Assembly: GCF_036567905.1 (NCBI RefSeq)
Contig: NZ_DATCTO010000049.1
Coordinates: 1 to 36,249 of the forward strand
Origin: Candidatus Binatus sp.
GTDB lineage: Bacteria > Desulfobacterota > Binatia > Binatales > Binataceae
Length of the DNA stretch: 36,249 bases
Direction: 5' to 3'
Part shown: piece after piece, positions 1 through 8,001 of the stretch
Layout: each line of letters opens with the position of its first letter
Position numbering within the stretch: position 1 is the first letter of the stretch
Translations under genes and position numbers: made by a program
The notes under the pieces: generated by a model
The model's input: only the letters and a program-made list of their open reading frames with translations
Told to the model about the DNA's origin: nothing
Databases searched by the model: none

Positions 1-402
1 TCCCGCCGCCGGCGCGCCGCTCGAAGACGCAGACGCCGACGCGGATGCTCCCGACGCAGCCGCGGCCTTCCCGGCCCGCTTGTTCAAGTGCGAGACCCGA
101 CGCCCGTGAATTGCGGCTTCGCGGTCTCGTTGCATTTGTTCAAGATGATCGGCGACGCGGTTGATTTCCCGGGTCGCGTCTTCAACGGCCCTGGTCGCGC
201 GATCCGCCGCCTCGGTCGCTTTGTTTGCGGCGTCGAGCGCTTTGGTCGCGGACTCTTCGGCGCGCGTGGCGGCTTCATCCGCCTTGGCGGCCGCGGCTTC
301 GGCCTGCTCGGCCTGCTGGTCGATCCGCGACGCGCATCCGGCGACCGCGACCGCGAGGATCAGGACCGGCAATTTGGAAAAAAGTCGGCGCATCGACGAC
401 AT
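1..402 (-). CDS. Alanine-zipper lipoprotein (Lpp-like), 3' end outside the window
   Basis: The reading frame is open from ATG 402 to the left edge, so at least 134 codons are present and the C-terminus is missing. A second in-frame ATG lies at 393. The N-terminus is basic, then hydrophobic, and ends in the lipobox VAGC near residue 23, which predicts a lipid-anchored envelope protein. After the Cys comes a long run with Ala every three to four residues, broken by E, K, R and D (such as AEQAEAAAAKADEAATRAEE). This is the pattern of a trimeric alanine-zipper coiled coil like the Lpp/OprI murein lipoproteins. The visible tail turns Ser/Ala/Gly-rich. The start lies three bases after the stop of the LLM oxidoreductase, so the two are probably co-transcribed. 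No strong Shine-Dalgarno is seen. Identity as a peptidoglycan-linking lipoprotein is inference; the C-terminal Lys cannot be inspected. Confidence 0.75.
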   Translation of the reverse strand, partial: MSSMRRLFSKLPVLILAVAVAGCASRIDQQAEQAEAAAAKADEAATRAEESATKALDAANKATEAADRATRAVEDATREINRVADHLEQMQRDREAAIHGRRVSHLNKRAGKAAAASGASASASASSSGAPAAG

Positions 403-405
403 TCG

Positions 406-1281
406 TCAGCGTTGAGCGAACGCCTGAACCGCGCGCACGTCGGGCTGCGGCGAGCCGTCGGAACGGAGCGGCAGGATGCAGACGTGGGAGGCGCCGGCCT
501 TCAGGTGCGCGTCGATCCGATCGCGAATCTTGTCCTCGGCGCCCCACGCCACGATCGCGTCGACCAGCCGATCGGAGCATCCGTTTTCGAATTCTTTGTC
601 AGCCCATCCGAGCGCTTTGAGGTTGTTGGTGTAGTTGGGCAGGCGTGGAACGTAGGTCTTCATGTACTCGCGCGCCGCTTTGCGGGCTTTGGCGGCGTCG
701 GTTTCCAGGATGACGGCCTGCGCCGCGCATAGCATCGCGTTCGGTCCGATTTGCGCGCGTGCTTTTGCGGTGTGCTCGGGCGGAACGAAGTAGGTGTGCG
801 TGCCGTTGGCCTCGGCCGCCGACAACGCGAGCATCTTGGGATGCAGCGCGGCGAGCACCACGGGCACCGGCTCTTTGGGCGCCGGCGCCAGGTAGAGCGC
901 GTTCTTCATCTTGGGCAGATACTCTTTCATGTAGCTGTAGGGCTTGTCGTAGCTGTGGCCGCGCAGGTTGGTGACGAGAGGCTTGTGACTGACGCCGATG
1001 CCGAGCACGAAGCGTCCGCCGGAAAGTTCGGCCACGGTTTTCGATGCGGCCGCCATCGTAACCGCGTCGCGGGCCCAGATGTTCGCGATGCCGGTTGCGA
1101 TGGCGAGGCGATCGGTATGGCTGAGCAGATACGCGGCGTGCGCGAACGGCTCGCGGCCGACGGCCTCGGGGATCCAGAGCGCCTTGTAACCGAGCTTCTC
1201 GACCTGCCGGGCGAACTCGGCGGTGTCCGCCGCGGGCATTGCGTCGAGGAAGAACCAGATTCCGACTTTTCCAATATCCAT
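406..1281 (-). CDS. LLM-class F420-dependent oxidoreductase (MSMEG_4141-like)
   Basis: A 291-residue luciferase-like monooxygenase-fold protein. The start MDIGKVGIWFF, the segment GYKALWIPEAVGREPF, then ATGIANIWARDA and GGRFVLGIGVSH match the TIGR03620 type of predicted F420-dependent oxidoreductases. These are TIM-barrel enzymes moving hydride between a substrate and the deazaflavin F420, or flavin in some relatives. Length is normal for the family. Substrate is unknown. It is transcribed away from the crotonase at 1460 and is followed three bases later by the alanine-rich lipoprotein. The start is the only plausible ATG; the bases before it (TTACTTGAGTC) contain no clear Shine-Dalgarno. The degradative neighbours (crotonase, P450) suggest a role in modifying a lipid or xenobiotic, which is context inference only. 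Confidence 0.88.
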   Translation of the reverse strand: MDIGKVGIWFFLDAMPAADTAEFARQVEKLGYKALWIPEAVGREPFAHAAYLLSHTDRLAIATGIANIWARDAVTMAAASKTVAELSGGRFVLGIGVSHKPLVTNLRGHSYDKPYSYMKEYLPKMKNALYLAPAPKEPVPVVLAALHPKMLALSAAEANGTHTYFVPPEHTAKARAQIGPNAMLCAAQAVILETDAAKARKAAREYMKTYVPRLPNYTNNLKALGWADKEFENGCSDRLVDAIVAWGAEDKIRDRIDAHLKAGASHVCILPLRSDGSPQPDVRAVQAFAQR

Positions 1282-1360
1282 GACTCAAGTAAGTAACGCG
1301 CCTGCGAGATTTGAACAAGCAGCGGGCAGGGGGGAGAACTTAATTGTGTGTGAAGCGCTC

Positions 1361-1393
1361 GCGCGCCCGCATGGACGGTTTCGTCCGGCGCGC
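1361..1393. repeat. Imperfect inverted repeat (hairpin) in a divergent promoter region
   Basis: GCGCGCC (1361-1367) pairs with GGCGCGC (1387-1393), and GGACG (1373-1377) pairs with CGTCC (1382-1386) around a GTTT loop. This gives a 12-bp stem interrupted by one 5-base bulge (1368-1372). It lies in the 178-base gap between the divergent LLM oxidoreductase and crotonase genes. No T-run follows on either strand, so it is not a standard terminator. It could be an operator or a leader-RNA structure; function is unknown. Confidence 0.45.
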
Positions 1394-1459
1394 AAATGTG
1401 CACAAAATCCTGACTGGAAGCCCGCTCAATTATCGTCATAATTCTCGCCAGAGGTGCGA

Positions 1460-2266
1460 ATGTCCGTGAAGGATGAAACTTCAGTCGATCCGCTGATAGT
1501 CCGGCGCGAGGCGCCGATTGGATGGCTGGTGCTGAACCGGCCACAAGTTCGCAACGCGCTCAATCTCAGGACCTGGCAGCGGATTGCGGAAGCGGTCGCG
1601 GAACTGGCGAGCGACGACGCGGTTCGCGTGATCGTCATGCGCGGCGCGACGCCGCAGGCGTTTATCGCGGGCGCGGACATCTCGGAGTTCCCTGCCCTGC
1701 GGGCCGATGCGGCGCAGGCGCGTGCGTATCGCGACGCGCCCAACAGTGCGATCGCGGCGCTGGTCGAATGCCGCAAGCCGATCGTCGCGATGATTTCCGG
1801 GGTATGCATCGGCGGCGGCGTGCAGGTCGCGCTCGCATGCGACATCCGGATAGCGGCACGCGGGACGCGCTTCGGGGTTCCAGCCGCGCAGCTTGGACTG
1901 GCGTATCCGCTGGAAGGCGTCATCATGCTCGCGCATACGGTGGGCCCCGCCAACGCGCGCGATATCCTGCTGTCGGCGCGGCTGTTCGACGCGGAAGAGG
2001 CTTTGCAGATGGGGCTCGTCAACCGCGTGGTCGATCCCGAAAAGCTCGAGGAAAACGTGCGCGACTATGTGCTCAAGATGGCGGGCAACGCGCCGCTGAC
2101 GATGGCTGCGGCCAAGCTGGCGATTGGCGAGAGCCTCAAAGATCGCGAGGAGCGCGACGTGACGGCGGTTTCGACGATGGTCGCGCGATGCTTCGACAGC
2201 GAGGACTACGGCGAGGGCGTGCGCGCATTTCTGGAAAAGCGCCGGCCCAATTTCAAGGGCCGCTGA
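1460..2266 (+). CDS. Enoyl-CoA hydratase/isomerase (crotonase) family protein lacking both hydratase glutamates
   Basis: A 268-residue crotonase-fold protein starting MSVKDETSVD. ATG 1460 is preferred over the in-frame GTG 1454 because AGAGG lies just upstream. CoA-binding and oxyanion-hole segments are clear: AGADISEF (about 70-77) and GVCIGGGVQVALACDIRIA (114-132). The C-terminal FLEKRRPNFKGR is the family ending. The two catalytic Glu of classical hydratase (rat E144 in GGGCEL and E164 in QPEI) align with Gln122 and Ala142, so simple syn-hydration is doubtful. Such substitutions occur in crotonases doing isomerisation, decarboxylation or C-C cleavage. It is followed 48 bases later by a P450 on the same strand, probably one transcription unit. 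Substrate is unknown. Confidence 0.88.
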   Translation: MSVKDETSVDPLIVRREAPIGWLVLNRPQVRNALNLRTWQRIAEAVAELASDDAVRVIVMRGATPQAFIAGADISEFPALRADAAQARAYRDAPNSAIAALVECRKPIVAMISGVCIGGGVQVALACDIRIAARGTRFGVPAAQLGLAYPLEGVIMLAHTVGPANARDILLSARLFDAEEALQMGLVNRVVDPEKLEENVRDYVLKMAGNAPLTMAAAKLAIGESLKDREERDVTAVSTMVARCFDSEDYGEGVRAFLEKRRPNFKGR

Positions 2267-2314
2267 GCAGCTGGATTCATCGCGTCGAATCGAGAAGCGG
2301 GAGGCAATCTGACG

Positions 2315-3535
2315 ATGAGCGAAGCAATCGCACCCGGGGCGCCGCGGGATTTCTACTTCAATCCGTGGGACGAGAACTTCCGCGCCAATCCGTATCCGCA
2401 TTACCAGCCGTTGCTTGCCGGTCCGCCGCGAATTGTCGATTTGTTCGGGCCGACCGCGATGGTCGCCCGCTACGCCGACGTGATGGCGGTGCTGCGCGAC
2501 CATCGCCATTTCTCCAGCGAGCGGCCGCGCGATCCCTTCGAGCCGCCGAACGAGGGACCGTTTGCCGGCGCACGCACGATGCTGTTTTCCGATCCGCCGA
2601 TGCATACCCGGCTGCGCCGCCTGGTCTCGCGTGATTTCACGCCGCGGCGAATCCGCGCGCTCGAGCCGCGAATCCGCGAAATCGCGAAAAATCTCATCGA
2701 CCCTGTCCAGCGCAAGCGCGAGCTCGAAGTGATGAGCGGGTTTGCCAACGCGCTGCCGGTGATGGTGATCGCGGAGATGCTCGGCGTGCCGCCGGACCAT
2801 TACGAACAGTTCAAGCACTGGTCCGACACGGTGGTAGCGGGCGACAACACGCTGCCCGGGACTCCGCTGCCGCAGGAATTTCATGACGCGATCAAGGCGC
2901 TGCGCGGCTATTTCGCCGAGGAGATTGAGCGGCGGCGCAAGCATCCCGGCGCCGACCTGATAAGCGCGCTGGTCGCCGCGCACGACGACGCCGAAGCGAT
3001 GAACGCCGACGAATTGCTGGCGTTCGTGCTGCTCCTGCTGCTGGCGGGCAACGAGACCACGACCAATCTGATCGGCAACGGGATGCTCGCGCTCGGGCGC
3101 AATCCCGCGCAGATGAATCTGCTGAGGCAAAAGCCGGAGCTGATGGCCAGGGCGATCGAGGAGATCCTGCGCTACGACGGACCGGTGCAATCCACCGTTC
3201 GCTTCACCAAGGAAGAGATAAATCTGGGTGGGACCAAGCTGCCGGCCGATCAGGGATGCTTCATAATCCTTGCCGCGGCGAATCGCGATCCGGCGCAGTT
3301 CGAGGATCCCGATCGTTTCGACATCACGCGCGAGCCTCGCGACCACGTCGCGTTCGGCGAAGGGATTCACTTCTGCATCGGCGCGCCGCTGGCGCGGATG
3401 GAGGGTGCGATCGCGATCGGCGCGATGCTCGAGCGCTTCCCGCGGCTGCGGCTGAAAGATCCCGCGATGGAACCGGTTTACAAGGGATCGTACTTTTTGC
3501 GCGGTCTCGAGTCATTGCCGGTGGCGATCGATTGA
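2315..3535 (+). CDS. Cytochrome P450 (soluble bacterial class)
   Basis: A 406-residue haem-thiolate monooxygenase. The I-helix oxygen-activation motif AGNETT is at 244-249, the K-helix ExxR is E283-ILR-R286 in EEILRY, and the haem loop FGEGIHFCIG spans 347-356 with Cys354 as axial ligand. There is no membrane anchor, so it is a cytosolic P450 that needs separate ferredoxin and reductase partners; none is encoded here. The ATG at 2315 has a purine-rich GCGGGAGG about ten bases upstream. It sits between a crotonase and a DUF192 lipoprotein. By general resemblance it belongs with CYP families hydroxylating sterols, terpenes or fatty acids in actinobacteria and related degraders; the exact CYP family cannot be set by eye. 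Confidence 0.95.
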   Translation: MSEAIAPGAPRDFYFNPWDENFRANPYPHYQPLLAGPPRIVDLFGPTAMVARYADVMAVLRDHRHFSSERPRDPFEPPNEGPFAGARTMLFSDPPMHTRLRRLVSRDFTPRRIRALEPRIREIAKNLIDPVQRKRELEVMSGFANALPVMVIAEMLGVPPDHYEQFKHWSDTVVAGDNTLPGTPLPQEFHDAIKALRGYFAEEIERRRKHPGADLISALVAAHDDAEAMNADELLAFVLLLLLAGNETTTNLIGNGMLALGRNPAQMNLLRQKPELMARAIEEILRYDGPVQSTVRFTKEEINLGGTKLPADQGCFIILAAANRDPAQFEDPDRFDITREPRDHVAFGEGIHFCIGAPLARMEGAIAIGAMLERFPRLRLKDPAMEPVYKGSYFLRGLESLPVAID

Positions 3536-3575
3536 TTTCCCGCGGCTCATCGGCGCGCTAGATTTGCGCCCAGGC

Positions 3576-4058
3576 ATGGGAGCAACGTTGCATCGCCGCT
3601 TGCGCATCGGATTCGGCCCGCTCGCGCCCGTGGTCATCGTGCTCGCGTTGCTCGGATGCGCGCGCGGTCCATGCGTCACGATAGTCGGCGCCGACGGCCA
3701 GCCGCGCGCCACGGTTGCGGTCGAAGTGGCAAACACGGGGGCGCAGCGCGAGCTCGGCCTGATGTATCGCAAGCATCTGGACGACAATGCGGGGATGATC
3801 TTTGTTTTCCCGGATGCGGCGCGGCGGAATTTCTGGATGCACAATACGCCGATTTCGCTCGACATGATTTTCGCGGACGCGGCCGGCCGGGTGACGGGAA
3901 TCGTCGCGAACGCGGAGCCGTTTTCCGACAAACCGGTCGGCGTCCAAGCCGACTCGGAGTATGTGCTCGAAGTGAACGGCGGTTTCTGCGCGAAAAATGC
4001 AATCAAGCCCGGCGACCGATTCGACTTCTCCGGGTTTTCGCCCCACGCATCGGAATAA
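3576..4058 (+). CDS. DUF192 lipoprotein
   Basis: A 160-residue protein from ATG 3576; an in-frame TTG at 3564 would add four residues and is less likely. The N-terminus has arginines, a hydrophobic stretch and the lipobox ALLGC, predicting a lipid-anchored periplasmic protein. The rest is one DUF192 domain: TVAVEVANTGAQRELGLMYR, then GMIFVFPDAARRNFWMHNT, ISLDMIFAD and AEPFS. These are the family's conserved blocks, and a truncated Trp-Met-His-Asn-Thr motif is usual. No enzyme activity is established for DUF192. It starts 40 bases after the P450 stop and may share its transcript. Confidence 0.85.
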   Translation: MGATLHRRLRIGFGPLAPVVIVLALLGCARGPCVTIVGADGQPRATVAVEVANTGAQRELGLMYRKHLDDNAGMIFVFPDAARRNFWMHNTPISLDMIFADAAGRVTGIVANAEPFSDKPVGVQADSEYVLEVNGGFCAKNAIKPGDRFDFSGFSPHASE

Positions 4059-4093
4059 TCGGGCGCTTTAACCCGCCGCCAACATGCGGTATC

Positions 4094-4101
4094 TATGCTT
4101 G
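4094..4101 (+). promoter_or_regulatory. Candidate -10-like element TATGCTTG
   Basis: TATGCTTG lies in the 109-base gap between the DUF192 gene and pccB. The same octamer occurs at 31887 before the heptose epimerase gene, and TATACTTG at 7896 before the methyltransferase gene. TATGCT fits a sigma70-type -10 box, but no TTGACA-like -35 element is seen 16-18 bases upstream. Treat as a weak prediction. Confidence 0.25.
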
Positions 4102-4167
4102 CCGGTGGGGCGGGTGACGGGCGCCTTTTTGTTTGGCGTCCATCTCGGGTTATCGCGGTTATGACAA

Positions 4168-5718
4168 ATGGCCCTTAAAGAAAATCTCGAACGACTTCAG
4201 CAACTCACGCGCGCGGCGGAGGCGGCCGGCGGGCAGGATCGGCTCAAGAAGCAGCGCGCACAGGGCCGCATGACCGCGCGCGAGCGCGTCGAGTTTCTCC
4301 TCGACCGCGGATCGTTCGTCGAGATCGACAAGTTCAAGACCCATCGGATCACCGACTTCGACATGGCCGAGAAAAAAATCCCCGGCGACGGCGTCGTGAC
4401 CGGCTACGGCACGATCGACGGGCGCCAGGTCTGCATCTTCAGCCACGATTTCACGGTCTTCGGCGGCAGCCTGTCGGGCGCGTTCGCGGAGAAGGTCTGC
4501 AAGGTGATGGATCTCGCGATGAAGACCGGATGCCCGGCGATCGGACTCAACGACGGCAGCGGCGCGCGAATCCAGGAGGGCGTCGTGTCGCTGGCGGGCT
4601 ATGCGGATATTTTTCTGCGCAACGTGCTGTCGTCGGGAGTGATTCCGCAAATTTCTGCGATCATGGGACCGTGCGCTGGCGGCGCGGTGTATTCGCCGGC
4701 GATGACGGACTTCATCGTGATGGTGCGCGACACCTCGTACATGTTCATCACCGGGCCCGACGTGATCCGAGCGACCACGCACGAACAGGTCACGATGCAG
4801 GAGCTTGGCGGCGCGGATACGCATAGCCAGAAGTCGGGCGTGTGCCATCTCGAGGCCGACGACGACGCGGGCGCGCTCGCGATGATCCGGGAACTGCTTT
4901 CATATATGCCGTCGAACAATGTCGATGACCCGCCATTCGTCGCCGGCGGCGACGACCCCGCGCGCTGCGATGCCGCGCTCGATTCGATCGTCCCGGAAAA
5001 TCCCAACAAGGCTTACGACATGGGCGAGATCATCCGGCGCGTGGTCGATGACGGCCGGTTCCTGGAGGTGCAGAAGGACTACGCGCACAACATGCTGATC
5101 GGGTTCGCGCGGCTCGGCGGCTACTCGGCCGGCGTGGTCGCGAACCAGCCGGCCTTTCTGGCGGGATGCCTCGATATCGATTCGTCGGTGAAGGCGGCGC
5201 GATTTGTGCGCTTCTGCGACGCGTTCAACATTCCAATCGTCACCTTCGTGGACGTGCCGGGCTTTCTGCCCGGTACCGCGCAGGAGTTCGCCGGAATCAT
5301 CAGGCATGGCGCGAAACTGCTCTACGCGTTCTGCGAGGCCACCGTGCCCAAGGTGACGGTGATAACGCGCAAGGCTTACGGCGGTGCGTACGACGTCATG
5401 TCGTCGAAGCATATTCGCGGCGATTTCAACTTCGCGTATCCGAGCGCCGAGATCGCGGTGATGGGACCCGAGCAGGCGATCAACATTGTTTTTCGCAACG
5501 AGCTCGCCAAGGCCAAAGATGCGGTCGCCGAGCGCGCGCGGCTGGCCGAGGACTATCGCAAAACTTTTGCCAATCCGTTCAAGGCGGCCGAGCTCGGCTA
5601 TATCGATGAAGTGATCATGCCGCGCGACACGCGTCCCAGGCTGATCGGCGCATTGAAGGCGCTGGCGAACAAGCGCGACAAGAATCCGCCGCGCAAGCAC
5701 GGCAATATTCCACTTTGA
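4168..5718 (+). CDS. pccB: Propionyl-CoA carboxylase carboxyltransferase (beta) subunit
   Basis: A 516-residue acyl-CoA carboxyltransferase with two crotonase-like halves. It transfers carboxyl from carboxybiotin to an acyl-CoA, most likely propionyl-CoA giving methylmalonyl-CoA. Landmarks are [14 protein letters not shown] (33-46), [11 protein letters not shown] (128-138), [14 protein letters not shown] (165-178), [11 protein letters not shown] (360-370) and [11 protein letters not shown] (401-411). Asp409 in GGAYDVM occupies the position (Asp422 of Streptomyces coelicolor PccB) where Asp favours propionyl-CoA and Ile acetyl-CoA. Biotin carboxylase and biotin carrier genes follow on the same strand, and methylmalonyl-CoA mutase further on, which supports the propionyl assignment. 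No Shine-Dalgarno is evident before ATG 4168; the ATG at 4161 is out of frame. Confidence 0.95.
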   Translation: MALKENLERLQQLTRAAEAAGGQDRLKKQRAQGRMTARERVEFLLDRGSFVEIDKFKTHRITDFDMAEKKIPGDGVVTGYGTIDGRQVCIFSHDFTVFGGSLSGAFAEKVCKVMDLAMKTGCPAIGLNDGSGARIQEGVVSLAGYADIFLRNVLSSGVIPQISAIMGPCAGGAVYSPAMTDFIVMVRDTSYMFITGPDVIRATTHEQVTMQELGGADTHSQKSGVCHLEADDDAGALAMIRELLSYMPSNNVDDPPFVAGGDDPARCDAALDSIVPENPNKAYDMGEIIRRVVDDGRFLEVQKDYAHNMLIGFARLGGYSAGVVANQPAFLAGCLDIDSSVKAARFVRFCDAFNIPIVTFVDVPGFLPGTAQEFAGIIRHGAKLLYAFCEATVPKVTVITRKAYGGAYDVMSSKHIRGDFNFAYPSAEIAVMGPEQAINIVFRNELAKAKDAVAERARLAEDYRKTFANPFKAAELGYIDEVIMPRDTRPRLIGALKALANKRDKNPPRKHGNIPL

Positions 5719-5834
5719 GCAGGAGCGCGCCGGGACCGGCCGCCGCGCGCAGTTAGCTCGCGTGGGCTGGATTCTGTATACAATTTGGAGAGCGTGAGTT
5801 CGGCCTGAAAGATGGCCGGAGCCGGGGAAGATTG

Positions 5835-7352
5835 ATGTTCAAGCGGATTCTAATCGCCAACCGCGGAGAGATCGCGGTGCGGATCATCCGCGCATGCCGC
5901 GAGTTGGGAATCGAATCGATCGCCGTTTACTCGGACGCCGATCGCGCCGCACTGCACGTGCGCGAAGCCGATCATGCCTACCCGGTCGGTCCGGCGCCCG
6001 CGGCAGAGAGCTATCTTAACACCGCGAAAATTCTTGAAGCCGCGAAGTCTGCCAAGGCCGACGCGGTTCATCCGGGTTACGGCTTTTTCTCCGAACGCGC
6101 CGCGTTTGCGCGCTCGGTGCAGCGCGCCGGCCTGACCTGGATCGGTCCGCCCCCCGAGGCGATCGAGCGGATGGGCGACAAGGTCGAGGCGCGCAAACTG
6201 ATGTCGGCGGCGGGAGTGCAGGTCGTGCCGGGCTCGCCGGGGACCTTGGAGACCGAGGTGGAAGTAGCCGCGTTCGCGAAGAAGATCGGGTTTCCAATCA
6301 TGGTGAAGGCGGCCGCGGGCGGCGGCGGCAAGGGACTGCGCTTCGTCGAGAACGGCAAAGACCTCGCCTCAGTGGTGCGCACGGTCGCCAGCGAGGCCAA
6401 GTCGTCGTTCGGCGACGGGCGCTTTTACGTCGAGAAATTCCTGAAGCAGCCGCGCCATATCGAAGTGCAGGTGCTCGCCGACACGCACGGCAACATCGTC
6501 CATGTCTTCGAGCGCGAATGCTCGATTCAGCGCCGCCATCAGAAGGTTGTCGAGGAATCGCCGTCGCCGTTCGTCACGGCGAAGATGCGCGCCGAGATGG
6601 GCGAGGTCGCGGTGCGCGCGGCCAGGGCGGTGAACTACGTCAGCGCCGGGACGATCGAGTTCCTGGTGGACACGGAGCGCAACTTTTATTTCCTCGAGAT
6701 GAACACCCGCATCCAGGTCGAGCATCCGGTGACCGAGCTGGTGACGGGCGTGGACCTGGTGCGCGCGCAAATCGAAATCGCCGCGGGCGCCAAGCTGCCG
6801 TTCGAGCAAAAAGATCTCACGCAGCGCGGATGGGCGATCGAGTGCCGAATCTACGCGGAAGATCCGGCGGCCGGCTTCGCCCCGGCGCCGGGAAGGATCG
6901 AGACGCTCAGATTTCCCGACGGTCCGGGCGTGCGCAACGACGCGGGCATTTATCCGGGCGCCGACGTGCCGGTCTTTTACGACCCGATGATCTCCAAGCT
7001 GGCGGTGTGGGGCGCGGATCGCGAGCAGGCGATCGACCGGATGCGGCGCGCGCTCGGCGAATTCGTAATTTCCGGTGATCTGCGCACCAACCTCGGCTTC
7101 CATCGCTGGATCATGACCAATCCGAGGTTTTTGAAAGGTGAGTTCGATACCTATTTTATCGACCGCGAGTACCATCCGAATGAAAACGGCGCCGCGCCGC
7201 GCGGTGCGGAACTGGCGGCGATTTTTCTCGCGGCGATCGCGGCGCAGAAAAACACCAATCACAGCAACGGCGCCGGCGCGCTGCCGGCGGCCGCCGCGCC
7301 GAATGCGTCCGCATGGCGGACGATCGGCCGGCTTGACGCGCTGCGGAGATAG
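5835..7352 (+). CDS. Biotin carboxylase subunit of acyl-CoA carboxylase (propionyl-CoA carboxylase alpha, BC part)
   Basis: A 505-residue ATP-grasp biotin carboxylase that carboxylates biotin with bicarbonate and ATP. FKRILIANRGEIAVRIIRAC opens the N-terminal domain, HPGYGFFSE follows, then the ATP-binding loop AAAGGGGKGLR, the ERECSIQRRHQKVVEESPSP block and EMNTRIQVEHPVTELVTG. All core motifs are intact. ATG 5835 is preceded by GGGGAAG; an in-frame TTG lies one codon earlier. After the BC core about 50 residues form an Ala-rich tail (around AAIAAQKNTN) with no biotin site; the carrier is the next gene, 15 bases on. A TATACAAT box at 5777-5784 in the 116-base gap after pccB could be a promoter. 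Together with pccB this is a three-chain acyl-CoA carboxylase. Confidence 0.94.
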   Translation: MFKRILIANRGEIAVRIIRACRELGIESIAVYSDADRAALHVREADHAYPVGPAPAAESYLNTAKILEAAKSAKADAVHPGYGFFSERAAFARSVQRAGLTWIGPPPEAIERMGDKVEARKLMSAAGVQVVPGSPGTLETEVEVAAFAKKIGFPIMVKAAAGGGGKGLRFVENGKDLASVVRTVASEAKSSFGDGRFYVEKFLKQPRHIEVQVLADTHGNIVHVFERECSIQRRHQKVVEESPSPFVTAKMRAEMGEVAVRAARAVNYVSAGTIEFLVDTERNFYFLEMNTRIQVEHPVTELVTGVDLVRAQIEIAAGAKLPFEQKDLTQRGWAIECRIYAEDPAAGFAPAPGRIETLRFPDGPGVRNDAGIYPGADVPVFYDPMISKLAVWGADREQAIDRMRRALGEFVISGDLRTNLGFHRWIMTNPRFLKGEFDTYFIDREYHPNENGAAPRGAELAAIFLAAIAAQKNTNHSNGAGALPAAAAPNASAWRTIGRLDALRR

Positions 7353-7367
7353 CCGGGACTGTTATCG

Positions 7368-7871
7368 ATGCGATACCTCGCGACTGTCGGCGGCCAGGAA
7401 CACGAAATCGAGATTGAAGAGCTCGCCGCCGACTCGTTCGCGATTCGTTTCGGCGAGAATCGCTTCGAGGCCGATTTGCGCAGGGTCGGGCCGCTCTCCT
7501 TTTCCGTGATTGTCAACCATCGCTCGTTCGATTTTGACGTGGCGCGCGACGGCGAGGAAACCGTCGTTGCATCGCGCAGCCGATCGACGCGGCTCACAGT
7601 CGCCGATCCGGCGCGGCGGACGGCGCGCGCGGCCGGCAAGCGGCGCGAGCTCAGCGGCCGCGTGGAAATAAAATCCGCGATGCCGGGCCGGATCGTCAAT
7701 GTGCTGGTCGCGCCGGGAGACGAAGTCAAGGCGGAACAGGGAATCATCATCGTCGAAGCGATGAAGATGGAAAACGAAGTCAAAGCGCCCAAGGCCGGCA
7801 AAGTCGTGGAAGTGAAGGTGGTCGCGGGTCAGACGGTCGAGAAGGGCCAACTGATGATTGTCATCGAGTAG
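7368..7871 (+). CDS. Biotin carboxyl carrier protein of the propionyl-CoA carboxylase
   Basis: A 167-residue protein. The C-terminal biotinyl domain (about 95-167) contains AMPGRIVNVLVAPGDEVKAEQ and the biotinylation motif EAMKMEN, with the acceptor Lys133. The N-terminal 90 residues (YLATVGGQEHEIEIEE onward) are beta-rich and resemble the BT linker that joins biotin carboxylase to carrier in fused propionyl-CoA carboxylase alpha chains. So the biotin carboxylase gene plus this one look like a split alpha chain. The linker region around residues 68-92 is basic and flexible. It starts 15 bases after the biotin carboxylase stop and is almost certainly co-transcribed. It is the last gene before the restriction-modification block. 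Confidence 0.93.
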   Translation: MRYLATVGGQEHEIEIEELAADSFAIRFGENRFEADLRRVGPLSFSVIVNHRSFDFDVARDGEETVVASRSRSTRLTVADPARRTARAAGKRRELSGRVEIKSAMPGRIVNVLVAPGDEVKAEQGIIIVEAMKMENEVKAPKAGKVVEVKVVAGQTVEKGQLMIVIE

Positions 7872-8001
7872 CAGCGGCGGCCGGATTCGGAATTATATAC
7901 TTGACTCCCCTGTCTAAAGACCCAAGCCACCGAAGCGTGGAAAACCCAAGAAGCGAACCGCGCGGCGCTAGCAGCTTGGCTAAGGTGCGCCAGGCACAAT
8001 A
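7872..8001. other. Intergenic junction between the carboxylase genes and the methyltransferase block
   Basis: This 130-base gap marks a visible change from GC-rich carboxylase codons to more A/T-tolerant sequence. It contains TATACTTG at 7896-7903, a -10-like octamer shared with two other intergenic sites. No tRNA, integrase site or IS end was found. A loosely similar TATATA...CTCCC string stands before the mutase gene at the other side of the block, but it is too short to call an insertion repeat. Confidence 0.4.

Noticed and set aside
1481..3370. A 629-codon minus-strand frame opposite the crotonase and P450
   Set aside because: It is antisense to two genes with clear motifs. Its sequence is rich in R, H and G without domain patterns, as expected from GC-rich codon shadows.
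4118..4143. Rho-independent terminator before pccB
   Set aside because: A TTTTT run follows GGGCGCC, but only a four-base stem can be formed.
7872..8001. tRNA or attachment site at the edge of the inserted block
   Set aside because: No cloverleaf or CCA-type end was found, and no convincing direct repeat flanks the block.
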